Source: CAWBNS01 sp964445105
GTDB lineage: Bacteria; Chlamydiota; Chlamydiia; Chlamydiales; JAJFMA01
DNA: 40,521 bases
Assembly (NCBI GenBank): GCA_964445105.1
Contig: CAYUJS010000014.1
Span: 1 to 40,521, forward strand
Direction: 5' to 3'
Positions 8,451 to 16,998 of this stretch are shown piece by piece (the stretch's first letter is position 1; each line of letters begins with the position of its first letter). The notes beneath the pieces were generated by a model. It was not told where the DNA came from, searched no databases, and worked only from the letters and a program-made list of their open reading frames with translations. A program made the position numbers and the translations under genes.

Positions 8451-11400
8451 ATGGATAGAACAGAGTTTACACAGCCCGTAGGTTCCAGCCCACTTGTCGT
8501 AGTGGCCAGCAGTAATAAAGCAAGGCTTGATAGGGTTCAAAGGGTTGCCCGAGCGTTTCAGGTAGCTTATGACGAAAATAATCTGGATTTGACAGAAGAT
8601 AGCTGTGTTAAAGCAGTTGTGGAGGCATGTAAGCGAAAACAGCAAGTCAAAATTAGAGAACACGCTGATGACGTAGCGCGGGTCACTGATCTCTACAAGC
8701 GAACGGTGCTGATGCATCTGGTGAGTAGTCAAAATTTGTTTGATATCGCTCAAATCCTTGTAAGAGGGGATGTTACCGGTGCGGATTTGGATGGCAACAC
8801 AGCTCTTCATTTTGCAGCGGAGTGCGGAAATATTTGGAGCGTTAAAGGCCTTCTTGGCTATGTCCCCCATGTCCCAAATAGATTTGGAGAAACCCCTCTA
8901 CACTTGGCAATTCGCGAGGGCCACGATTCGTTGGTTAGTCTACTTCTGCAGAAAGGGGTTGATGGCGAGAGGTATTGTAGGATCGACAGTTCTCCTGCAC
9001 GCGATGGTTCGCTATATGTCGAGCTTAGCGCGCTGGGGTTTGCTGTGGTGCACCAGAAGAATAAATGTGTCGATGAAATCCTAAAATTGCGTCCTCTGCT
9101 GCTCGAAATGGATTGTGGGAGGGATATTGGTAGCGTGCTGCACGTGGCTGTTCAATTTGGAAAGATTGGTGTGCTGAGGCACTTGCTAAGCGGGTATATC
9201 TGTCGTTATGCGGGCACTTCCCGCTTGGCTCCGAATAAGGGTGAAGATCTTTTTCATAAGAAGGATGGACAAGGGCGCTCTCCACTCAGCTTGGCCGCTT
9301 GTCTAGGCAATGTCGAGGCTATTGAGGCGTTAAAAGAAGCTGGGGCAGACCTGGAGGTTAAGGATCGGCTGGGCTGTCCGTTGCACTATGCGGCGATCCA
9401 CCGCCAAGCTGGAGCCATCGAGCTACTCCTCAGTCTAGGCGCGAACAGCAGGAGTGAAAATAACCTAAAGAATAGACCCATTGATTATCTGAGCCATTCT
9501 GCGAGGGACGAGAAAACTCGTCATTGCAGGGGGATTTTTCAGCACAAAGCACAGGAGGGCTCTTTTCCTGAGCCAATTGAGTACCTGGTTTTTGAAGGTG
9601 GAGGCCCTAAAGGATTAGCTTACGCGGGCGTCTTGCTGCAGCTGGATGAGCTAGGAGAATTAGGTAGCGTCCGCGAGGTAGCAGGTACTTCTGCTGGGGC
9701 GATCACTGCCCTGCTTGTTGCGCTCAGGTATACCGGAAGAGAAGTTTACGAGCTCATGGTGAACCAGAATATTATTGAATTTTTAGAATCACCTACGTTG
9801 AATGAGTACAGTCGGGGCAGTGGTGCTTTAAAGGTCGGTTATCAAGCTGCGAAGGGAGCTGCGGGTTTACTACTGAGCCCAGCGCGGATTTGGGGTGCTG
9901 TCGGTAATCTGGGTAAGTTTATGGCGCAGAAAGGAATATGCTCAGGTGAGGTAGCGCGCGAATGGATCGAAGAGTTGATCTACAAAAAGACGGGGATTCA
10001 TCACTTAACCATGGGAGAGTTACGCACTCTCGTGTATCAGGACAGAGCACGGCATCTCCATGTATTTGGCACGCGCACAAGCTCTCCTAAGATCATGCAC
10101 TTCAGTTCCAAAGCCGAGGAACAGCGCAACTATATTGTTTCTGATTTGGTTAGCTTATCCACACGTATTCCAGGGGCCTACGAGCCACACACTATTCACG
10201 TAAAGGAAGGTGGTGCGCGCCTCAATAGACCAGAATATGGTTCATTTGTTGACGGTGGCCTTCTTCGCAATTTCCCTATAGATATTTTTGACGCAAACGG
10301 TCAGCCTAATAGGCGTACTTTGGGGTTTTGCTTTTATTCATCGACTTCAGCCCCTCCTCCGCTCGAAACTAACCAGCCTCAACAGCAATCCTTTATAACA
10401 CACCTGATCAACCTGGGTAATACGTACTACCAAGCGGAGGCCTTATACCGCAAGGGTAGTGGCAAGAATGAAGAGAGCACGTTAGATGACAGCTATCGGA
10501 CTATTAAAATTGACGTGAAGAGCGTTCGCCTCCTCAGCTTCATGCTGTCGGCTGCCCAAAAAGAAGAGCTCATTCTCTCGGGGAAAAAAAGCACATTAGA
10601 CTTTTTGCAAGCGCGATACCGAGCTTCTGAGGAACGGGTCGCATTGCCCGAAGCTATGAGCAAATTCCGCCCAGAGCTTTCGCAAGTTAAAGAAAACGAT
10701 GAGATTTTTCCGGTTCGCGAGTCTCTTCTCGATGCCATGAATATGTGCCGCCAAAACCAGACTTTCCTGAGGCGGACCGTGGTTTGTGTGCTGCGTGGGC
10801 CTGAAGGTTTCGGGAAACAAGAATTGGCCTATGCTTTTGCACAGCGCTTTCAAGACGAATTTTCCATTATCCGGAAGATTTCCTGTGAAACAGACGAGGG
10901 TTATCTAAGGGACTACTTTGACCTCGCGAAGGAAGATTTTAAGCAGGCTGGCCTGGATGTCGGCACCGTCAATCGCTGGCTAAGCCAGGGGGCGTTCGAC
11001 AAACCATGGCTGCTGATTCTAAGCAATGCTAACGCTAATAGAGAGCTAGCTCTGCCTAAAAAAGGGGGTATTGTCATCATCACTACCTCCGAGAACCTTA
11101 ACATCAACTCCGCACTACTCATCGATGTTCCCCCGCTTACTAGAGCCGAGGCGCTGCATGCCTTTAGGATTAGAATCCGACCAGAGCAAGGTTCCGATGC
11201 GGAGCTAGAAGCGCTTGCTAGCGCTTTGGGCTATAATCCGCGGCAAATCGGTATTGCCGCTGACTATATCCGCAGGACTAGCTGTGCTGTTAGCGATTAC
11301 GTCGACCCCTCTTCAGCCCAAGCTGCGGCTTTAAATCTCTTAAAGATAGAAGATCCTATCGCTTACGATTTTCTCAGCACATGTGCCTATTTTTATTTTG

Positions 11401-12998
11401 ATCGTATCTCCATCAGTTTGGTGAAAAAATGGCTGAAGCTTGCAAAACAGGACCGCGATTCAAGTGCTATGGTAGATTCGCTAGTTAGTCGCTTTTTTGC
11501 TCGGCGTGGAGGAGAAAAAAAGGCAATTTCTCTGCTTCCCGGCGTACAGAAAATCCTTAAGGACCTACAGGGCGATGAAAATTGCACAGAGAGGTACTAC
11601 CACGAGGCCGTTTCCCTGCTGGCGCATTGGCTTGTTCCAGAGTTTCAGGGCGAGTCCCCCGATCAGCAGATACTTAATGAGGGGCTGAATCACGTCAACC
11701 AGCTGATGAAATACTCAATTTGGAAAGAGGCCCATCCAGCAAACCGTTTTAATCTTCTTTTGGGGCTAGCCAGCTGGCTGGAAGGCGTTAGAGGGGATCC
11801 TAGGGAGAGTTTGTTTTATTGCAAGGATGCTAAAAAAATCGCTAAAGAACTGGGTAAAGAAGAGTTAGCTCTAGCTTTGAGTCAGCTTGGGCGTTGTTTG
11901 CTGGCTCTTGGTGAGCCGAGAAAAGCTTTGGCCAAACAAGATAGAGCCATTGGGCTCATGACAGATCATGAGGGCCCGGAGCGGGTGGATTTCCTTTGCC
12001 GCGCTTACAGCCAAAAAGGCAATTGCTTGCTTGCTCTCGGTTTTTACGAGGCGGCTTTAGACGCTTATGGATCGGGACAAAAACTTCGAGAAAAAGTGTT
12101 TCATCGACTTAGCAACCCATGTCTTGAAGAACGTGAAGCCTTCTCTCATGGGCAAGCGGGCAGCTATAACAAGATTGCGCGGACTCTCCTACGTTTTAAA
12201 AATCGGGAAAAAGCCGAAGAGGCGTTGCAAAACGTGGAAAAAGCCCTTGGCCTCAGATCGGGGGTTAGCTCTGAATCGGCAGCCGTTGCAAAGAGCTATC
12301 AGAAAATAGGAAAATGCTATCTGGAGCTCGGTGAAAACCTCAAGGCGCTGCACTACACCGATATGGGGCTTGAGCTGCTGGAGAAACTTCGCGGCCAGCA
12401 AAGCCCTAGGCAGGCAGATGCGACCATTCGTAATAAGATGGCGCGTTGTCACCTTGCCCTTAAGCAGTATGCCGAGGCGCTGCGCTACTATAGCGAAGCG
12501 TTAAAATACCGTCAGCAGCTCTTCGGTGACAGGCATAGATCGACAGCGACCAGCTTTAAAAAAGTGGGGAGGTGTCAATTTCTGTTAAAAAACTATCCGG
12601 AAGCGTTAGCGTTTCAGCAGCAATCCCTAAAAATTCGCAGGGAGTTATTTGGCACGGACGCGCAGCACCCGAGCATAGCAAATAATCTAAGCGATATAGC
12701 GGATTGTCTACTCGCCCTTTCCAGGCAAAAACAAGCCTTTGAAATCTATATACTAGCCCTTAAAATAAATTTAGCGCTGAAAAATAATGGCTTGCGGCTA
12801 GCCCGAAATGTAGATCAAATTTTAGCCTGTCTCCAGCTCCATCCTCAGGGAACTAAGTTTGAGGAACTCAAGAAAAAGCTTGAGGTCATGTTGGAAATTA
12901 AGCTGGGACGGGAGAATCCCTTGGTCTACAAGGTTAGGCAATATTCTAGGGTTGGCTTTTTGGAAAGGCAACGGATTCGCTTGCAAGCTAGGCTATAA
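8451..12998 (+). CDS. ankyrin, patatin phospholipase, NB-ARC-like and TPR protein (NLR-like architecture)
   Basis: From ATG 8451 the product has 1515 residues. Residues about 85-360 hold ankyrin repeats (DGNTALHFAAECGN, FGETPLHLAIREGH, LGCPLHYAAIHRQ). A complete patatin-like phospholipase follows: oxyanion loop GGGPKGLAYAGV near 382, nucleophile GTSAG with Ser414, catalytic DGG with Asp601. Next comes an NB-ARC-like NTPase region: the P-loop GPEGFGKQ near 783-790 has Gln where Ser/Thr is expected, and the Walker B-like WLLILSNAN near 853-861 has Ser858 where Asp is normal. The C-terminal third (about 1110-1450) is kinesin-light-chain-like TPR repeats such as HLALKQYAEALRYYSEAL. Effector, nucleotide-binding switch and repeat sensor in this order match NLR immune proteins of fungi, plants and bacteria. 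The switch looks catalytically degenerate. It could be a host-directed effector lipase or a defence protein. Confidence 0.88.
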   Translation: MDRTEFTQPVGSSPLVVVASSNKARLDRVQRVARAFQVAYDENNLDLTEDSCVKAVVEACKRKQQVKIREHADDVARVTDLYKRTVLMHLVSSQNLFDIAQILVRGDVTGADLDGNTALHFAAECGNIWSVKGLLGYVPHVPNRFGETPLHLAIREGHDSLVSLLLQKGVDGERYCRIDSSPARDGSLYVELSALGFAVVHQKNKCVDEILKLRPLLLEMDCGRDIGSVLHVAVQFGKIGVLRHLLSGYICRYAGTSRLAPNKGEDLFHKKDGQGRSPLSLAACLGNVEAIEALKEAGADLEVKDRLGCPLHYAAIHRQAGAIELLLSLGANSRSENNLKNRPIDYLSHSARDEKTRHCRGIFQHKAQEGSFPEPIEYLVFEGGGPKGLAYAGVLLQLDELGELGSVREVAGTSAGAITALLVALRYTGREVYELMVNQNIIEFLESPTLNEYSRGSGALKVGYQAAKGAAGLLLSPARIWGAVGNLGKFMAQKGICSGEVAREWIEELIYKKTGIHHLTMGELRTLVYQDRARHLHVFGTRTSSPKIMHFSSKAEEQRNYIVSDLVSLSTRIPGAYEPHTIHVKEGGARLNRPEYGSFVDGGLLRNFPIDIFDANGQPNRRTLGFCFYSSTSAPPPLETNQPQQQSFITHLINLGNTYYQAEALYRKGSGKNEESTLDDSYRTIKIDVKSVRLLSFMLSAAQKEELILSGKKSTLDFLQARYRASEERVALPEAMSKFRPELSQVKENDEIFPVRESLLDAMNMCRQNQTFLRRTVVCVLRGPEGFGKQELAYAFAQRFQDEFSIIRKISCETDEGYLRDYFDLAKEDFKQAGLDVGTVNRWLSQGAFDKPWLLILSNANANRELALPKKGGIVIITTSENLNINSALLIDVPPLTRAEALHAFRIRIRPEQGSDAELEALASALGYNPRQIGIAADYIRRTSCAVSDYVDPSSAQAAALNLLKIEDPIAYDFLSTCAYFYFDRISISLVKKWLKLAKQDRDSSAMVDSLVSRFFARRGGEKKAISLLPGVQKILKDLQGDENCTERYYHEAVSLLAHWLVPEFQGESPDQQILNEGLNHVNQLMKYSIWKEAHPANRFNLLLGLASWLEGVRGDPRESLFYCKDAKKIAKELGKEELALALSQLGRCLLALGEPRKALAKQDRAIGLMTDHEGPERVDFLCRAYSQKGNCLLALGFYEAALDAYGSGQKLREKVFHRLSNPCLEEREAFSHGQAGSYNKIARTLLRFKNREKAEEALQNVEKALGLRSGVSSESAAVAKSYQKIGKCYLELGENLKALHYTDMGLELLEKLRGQQSPRQADATIRNKMARCHLALKQYAEALRYYSEALKYRQQLFGDRHRSTATSFKKVGRCQFLLKNYPEALAFQQQSLKIRRELFGTDAQHPSIANNLSDIADCLLALSRQKQAFEIYILALKINLALKNNGLRLARNVDQILACLQLHPQGTKFEELKKKLEVMLEIKLGRENPLVYKVRQYSRVGFLERQRIRLQARL

Positions 12999-13134
12999 AC
13001 CTGAAAAAAGGGTAGCAGAACAATGCAAACACCTTGCCACGCTTGTGGACTGGCGCAGTTGTGGTTGCCATAGGCAGTTTACTACAGACAGAAAAAGCGC
13101 CTTAGATGACGACAACTATTGATTATTTCGCCGA

Positions 13135-13158
13135 AATCCTGAATTCTGATTGCTGACT
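13135..13158. repeat. short dispersed repeat upstream of mreB
   Basis: A 24-base segment around the word CCTGAATTCTG matches 22554-22577 with two differences. In both places it lies in intergenic DNA and an AAAAGG word follows shortly after. A weaker relative is near 14299, between mreB and pckA. Significance is unknown. Confidence 0.5.
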
Positions 13159-13177
13159 CCACAAAAGGCCCTAAAAA

Positions 13178-14278
13178 ATGAATAAAAATAGTAATAATCA
13201 AAGTTTCGGCCGCGTGGCGCAGGAGATGGCGAGGTCCGCGTTCCGTAAGCTAAGCCAATTCCGTGGCGTTTTTTCTCATGATCTGGGGATCGACCTGGGC
13301 ACGGCCAATACGTTGGTGTTCGTGCGTGGCAAGGGGATTGTTTTGGCTGAGCCGTCCGTGGTGGCAGTGGATTCGAACACGAACGAGGTATTAGCTGTCG
13401 GTCACACTGCGAAGGCTATGCTAGGCAAAACGCCGCGTAAGATTCACGCTGTACGTCCCATGAAAGATGGCGTGATTGCCGACTTTGAGATCGCTGAAGG
13501 GATGTTGAAAGCGATCATTAAGAAAGTTTCGCCTTCGAGGAGCTTATTTCGGCCTAAGATTTTAATTGCTGTTCCCTCTGGCATCACTGGCGTGGAAAAG
13601 CGCGCGGTAGAAGATTCGGCGCTACACGCTGGCGCGCAAGAGGTAATCTTGATTGAGGAACCAATGGCAGCAGCGATCGGTGTCGATTTGCCTGTGCACG
13701 AGCCTGCGGCTAATATGATTATCGATATCGGCGGCGGTACCACCGAGATTGCGATTATTTCTTTGGGCGGTATTGTGGAATCGCGTTCGCTGCGCATAGC
13801 GGGTGATGAGTTCGATGAGTGCATCATCAATTACATGCGACGTACGTACAACCTCATGATCGGACCCCGCACAGCTGAGGAGATTAAAATGACGATCGGT
13901 TCGGCTTATTCTCTCGGCGACAATGAGCTGGAGATGGAAGTGCGCGGTCGCGACCAGGTCGCTGGTCTGCCTGTTACTAAGCGCATCAACTCCGTGGAAA
14001 TCCGTGAGTGTCTTGCAGAGCCAATTCAGCAGATCATTGAAAGTGTAAAGCTGACGCTAGAGAAATGTCCTCCTGAGTTGGCTGCAGATCTAGTGGAACG
14101 CGGTATGGTGGTTGCTGGTGGGGGTGCGTTGATCAAGGGCTTAGATAAGGCGCTCATCAAAGAGACGGGTCTTCCTGTCATCATTGCTCCCAATCCGTTA
14201 CTTGCCGTATGTCTAGGGACAGGCAAGGCGCTGGAATATCTTGATAAGTTTAAAAGGCGGAAGCACGCGCTAGGCTAG
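13178..14278 (+). CDS. mreB: rod-shape and division actin MreB
   Basis: MreB is the bacterial actin that directs peptidoglycan synthesis at the membrane; chlamydiae lack FtsZ and use MreB for division. The 366-residue sequence has the actin-ATPase signatures: phosphate-1 loop DLGIDLGTANTLVFV, phosphate-2 DIGGGTTEIAIISLGG and the adenosine motif VAGGGALIKGLD. It carries about 35 residues before the first motif (MNKNSNNQSFGRVAQEMARS), rich in basic and hydrophobic residues, a longer N-terminus than in E. coli and possibly a membrane-binding helix. A weak AAAGG lies about ten bases before the ATG. pckA starts 54 bases downstream in the same direction; mreB-pckA adjacency is a conserved chlamydial arrangement. 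Confidence 0.98.
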   Translation: MNKNSNNQSFGRVAQEMARSAFRKLSQFRGVFSHDLGIDLGTANTLVFVRGKGIVLAEPSVVAVDSNTNEVLAVGHTAKAMLGKTPRKIHAVRPMKDGVIADFEIAEGMLKAIIKKVSPSRSLFRPKILIAVPSGITGVEKRAVEDSALHAGAQEVILIEEPMAAAIGVDLPVHEPAANMIIDIGGGTTEIAIISLGGIVESRSLRIAGDEFDECIINYMRRTYNLMIGPRTAEEIKMTIGSAYSLGDNELEMEVRGRDQVAGLPVTKRINSVEIRECLAEPIQQIIESVKLTLEKCPPELAADLVERGMVVAGGGALIKGLDKALIKETGLPVIIAPNPLLAVCLGTGKALEYLDKFKRRKHALG

Positions 14279-14332
14279 GGGGAGTCGGGATTAGGTTTTG
14301 AGTCCTGAATCCTAAATTCTTCGGAGCTATAA

Positions 14333-16123
14333 ATGGTTGACCTCACCAGGAATGAGCGCTTGAACCAATGGGTTCGCGAGGCTGCTCAGCTTTGCCAACC
14401 AGTGCGCGTTCACCTTTGTACCGGTTCTAAAGAAGAATATGATTTTCTCTGTGAGCAGATGGTCTCCAGTGGGACGTTAATTCCCCTCAGCCGCCCCCAT
14501 AGTTTTTTATGCCGTTCAGACCCCTCGGATGTAGCGCGCGTAGAGAACCGTACATTTATCTGCTCGCGGTTGCAAGAAGAGGCCGGCCCCACCAATAACT
14601 GGCAAGAACCAGAAGAGATGCGCAGGCTGCTGCAGGGCCTATTTAAGGGCTGTATGCGTGGCCGCACGATGTACGTCATCCCCTTTAGCATGGGCCCACT
14701 TGGTTCCCCTATTGCGCAGATTGGGGTGCAGATCACCGACTCGCCCTATGTCGTTTGTTCTATGCAACTGGTGACGCGCATGGGCTCCAAGGTTTTGGAT
14801 CTACTACAGCAGGGCTTTTTTGTGCCTTGTATGCACTCCGTAGGGGCGCCTTTGGAAGAGGGGCAGAAGGACGTGCCTTGGCCCTGTAACGCGCAAAATA
14901 AATATATCGTGCACTTTCCTGAGACGCTTGAGGTCATGTCGTTTGGCAGCGGCTATGGGGGAAATGCGTTGCTGGGTAAAAAATGTTTTGCTTTGCGTAT
15001 CGCCTCTGTGATGGCGCGCGATCATGGCTGGTTAGCCGAGCATATGCTGATCATGGGGGTGACTAATCCCGAGGGCCAGAAGCGTTACTTTGCGGCAGCG
15101 TTCCCTAGTGCTTGCGGCAAGACAAATTTGGCCATGCTAAAGCCCACCCTGCCGGGGTGGCGTGTAGAGTGTGTGGGCGACGATATCGCCTGGATGAAGT
15201 TTAGCGAAGATGGCCGATTGTACGCAATCAATCCAGAAGCGGGTTTTTTTGGGGTGGCTCCAGGGACATCTGAGCGATCAAATCCTCATGCGATGGCGGC
15301 GATACGAGAAAATACGTTATTTACAAATGTGGCTCTGACAGATGAACAAGATGTCTGGTGGGAGGGAATGACTGCCAAACCACCTGGGCACCTACTTTCA
15401 TGGCGTGGACAGGATTGGACGCCAAGCTCTGAAGAGAAGGCGGCGCACCCAAATGCGCGGTTTACTGTGCATGCGTCGCAATCTGCGGTGATGGATCCGG
15501 CTTGGGAAGATCCTAAGGGGGTACCCATTTCAGCGATCCTCTTTGGAGGGCGGCGCTCAGGCGTGATGCCGCTAGTGATGGAATCTTTAAGTTGGCAGCA
15601 CGGGGTTTTCTTAGGGGCCAACGTCTCCTCGGAGACGACCGCTGCGGCTGCCGGGCAGGTCGGTCAGCTCAGGCACGATCCGTTTGCGATGCTGCCCTTT
15701 TGTGGGTACAACATGGGCGATTACTTCCAGCATTGGCTGACAATTGGCGCCAGCGCTGAGCCTGCGTGTCTGCCACGTATTTATTATGTGAACTGGTTTC
15801 GCAAAAATAGCGCTGGCGAGTATATCTGGCCGGGTTTTGGGGAAAACAGTCGTGTTTTGAGCTGGATTTTTGACAGGGCCAATGGGAAAGGGCCGGCGCG
15901 GCAAACGGCGATCGGGTATGTACCCGAAGAAGGGGCGTTGAATGTGGCGGGTCTAATGCTTTCTGCTGACGAGTTGCGAGAATTATTTATGGTCGACCGA
16001 GGGGATTGGCTGCGGGAGATAGAAGACCTGCGCAGCTACTTCAAAAAGTTTGGGGATCGGCTGCCAGCTGGAATCCAGCAGGAGCTAGATGCTCTTGAAA
16101 ACCGGGTGAGCAGCCTGCCATGA
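14333..16123 (+). CDS. pckA: phosphoenolpyruvate carboxykinase, GTP type
   Basis: This enzyme interconverts oxaloacetate plus GTP with phosphoenolpyruvate plus CO2 and GDP, linking TCA intermediates or amino acids to gluconeogenesis. The 596-residue length is typical of the GTP-dependent family. The kinase P-loop FPSACGKTNLAML lies near residue 260, followed by CVGDDIAWMKF (metal and nucleotide binding) and EAGFFGVAPGTS; FGGRRSGVMPLV is also diagnostic. A Shine-Dalgarno-like GGAG sits six bases before the ATG. It follows mreB closely, and its TGA overlaps the next gene's ATG by four bases, so the three are probably one transcript. Confidence 0.98.
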   Translation: MVDLTRNERLNQWVREAAQLCQPVRVHLCTGSKEEYDFLCEQMVSSGTLIPLSRPHSFLCRSDPSDVARVENRTFICSRLQEEAGPTNNWQEPEEMRRLLQGLFKGCMRGRTMYVIPFSMGPLGSPIAQIGVQITDSPYVVCSMQLVTRMGSKVLDLLQQGFFVPCMHSVGAPLEEGQKDVPWPCNAQNKYIVHFPETLEVMSFGSGYGGNALLGKKCFALRIASVMARDHGWLAEHMLIMGVTNPEGQKRYFAAAFPSACGKTNLAMLKPTLPGWRVECVGDDIAWMKFSEDGRLYAINPEAGFFGVAPGTSERSNPHAMAAIRENTLFTNVALTDEQDVWWEGMTAKPPGHLLSWRGQDWTPSSEEKAAHPNARFTVHASQSAVMDPAWEDPKGVPISAILFGGRRSGVMPLVMESLSWQHGVFLGANVSSETTAAAAGQVGQLRHDPFAMLPFCGYNMGDYFQHWLTIGASAEPACLPRIYYVNWFRKNSAGEYIWPGFGENSRVLSWIFDRANGKGPARQTAIGYVPEEGALNVAGLMLSADELRELFMVDRGDWLREIEDLRSYFKKFGDRLPAGIQQELDALENRVSSLP

Positions 16124-16998
16124 CAGAGCCTTTGAAACAGATGCGTCGTTTTACGCAAGCTTTAGTAGTGAGCGGCGGTCTAAACATCCTATTGCTCGCG
16201 CTGTTACTCTACGGAGTACTGGGCGACGGTTTCCTGCGCTGGCGCAACGATATGCTGATTCATCGCTGGCCGCGTACAGACGAAGTCGTTATGGATCTAC
16301 ATTCGAGGGATGAGGCCATCAACCGCCTGCTCGTGATGCCTTTCGACGAGCTCGTAGGTGTGCTATCCAGTCGCAGACGCTTGGATGAGAATCTAGCTGA
16401 ACGCGATCTGGCGCTCGGCTGTCTAGTGAGTTTTTATTACTTCAATTTACCTCAGGTACTATCTGAAAAAGAGCTGCCGCTTTCTAAGCCTGTGGTTGTG
16501 CAAGGGGTGCAGGTGCCGATCTACGCAGGACTAAACAACGAGCAGTTTGCGCGTATCATTCAGTTTGCTGAGATCGAAAGGTGGCCGTTAACTACACAGG
16601 GGCTGTTTTTAGCGCTTAAGAGCGGGCATGAGAAAGATCGCAGTTTGGTGGAAGCCTTTTTTCAGACACCCGAATTTTTGCACGTACAACGTCTTTTTGC
16701 CCGTTCAAACCATCCTGTCGATCGTTCTTTACTGCTAGAGACGGTGCTAAAAAGCGATTGGAGCGTGTTTCAGCAACCGACCACCCTGGAGAATTTTTTG
16801 GCGACCTACGCGGTCCCCGAAGAGAAAGTGGCACCACCGCCTCCAAAACCAGCTGCGGAGCGCGCCTATGTAATACAGGAAGGAGATTCTCTATGGAAGA
16901 TTGCGCGCAAATGCAAAGTTAGCATCGAAGCGCTTAAAGAGAAAAATCAATTGCAGTCCGATTTACTCCGCCCCGGCAAGGTTCTAAAGCTTCCTTGA
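16120..16998 (+). CDS. membrane-anchored LysM-domain protein
   Basis: The ATG at 16120 overlaps the pckA stop (ATGA). The 292-residue product has a short cytoplasmic N-terminus, one membrane segment (GGLNILLLALLLYGVLG), a mostly helical middle domain I do not recognise, a proline-rich linker (APPPPKPAAE) and a C-terminal LysM module: YVIQEGDSLWKIARKCKVS through LLRPGKVLKLP. LysM modules bind peptidoglycan-type glycans, so the protein probably sits in the inner membrane with the LysM in the periplasm. Linkage to mreB suggests a role in cell-wall organisation or division, which is inference. The last 52 bases are also the antisense coding sequence of the mfd C-terminus. Confidence 0.85.
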   Translation: MTEPLKQMRRFTQALVVSGGLNILLLALLLYGVLGDGFLRWRNDMLIHRWPRTDEVVMDLHSRDEAINRLLVMPFDELVGVLSSRRRLDENLAERDLALGCLVSFYYFNLPQVLSEKELPLSKPVVVQGVQVPIYAGLNNEQFARIIQFAEIERWPLTTQGLFLALKSGHEKDRSLVEAFFQTPEFLHVQRLFARSNHPVDRSLLLETVLKSDWSVFQQPTTLENFLATYAVPEEKVAPPPPKPAAERAYVIQEGDSLWKIARKCKVSIEALKEKNQLQSDLLRPGKVLKLP

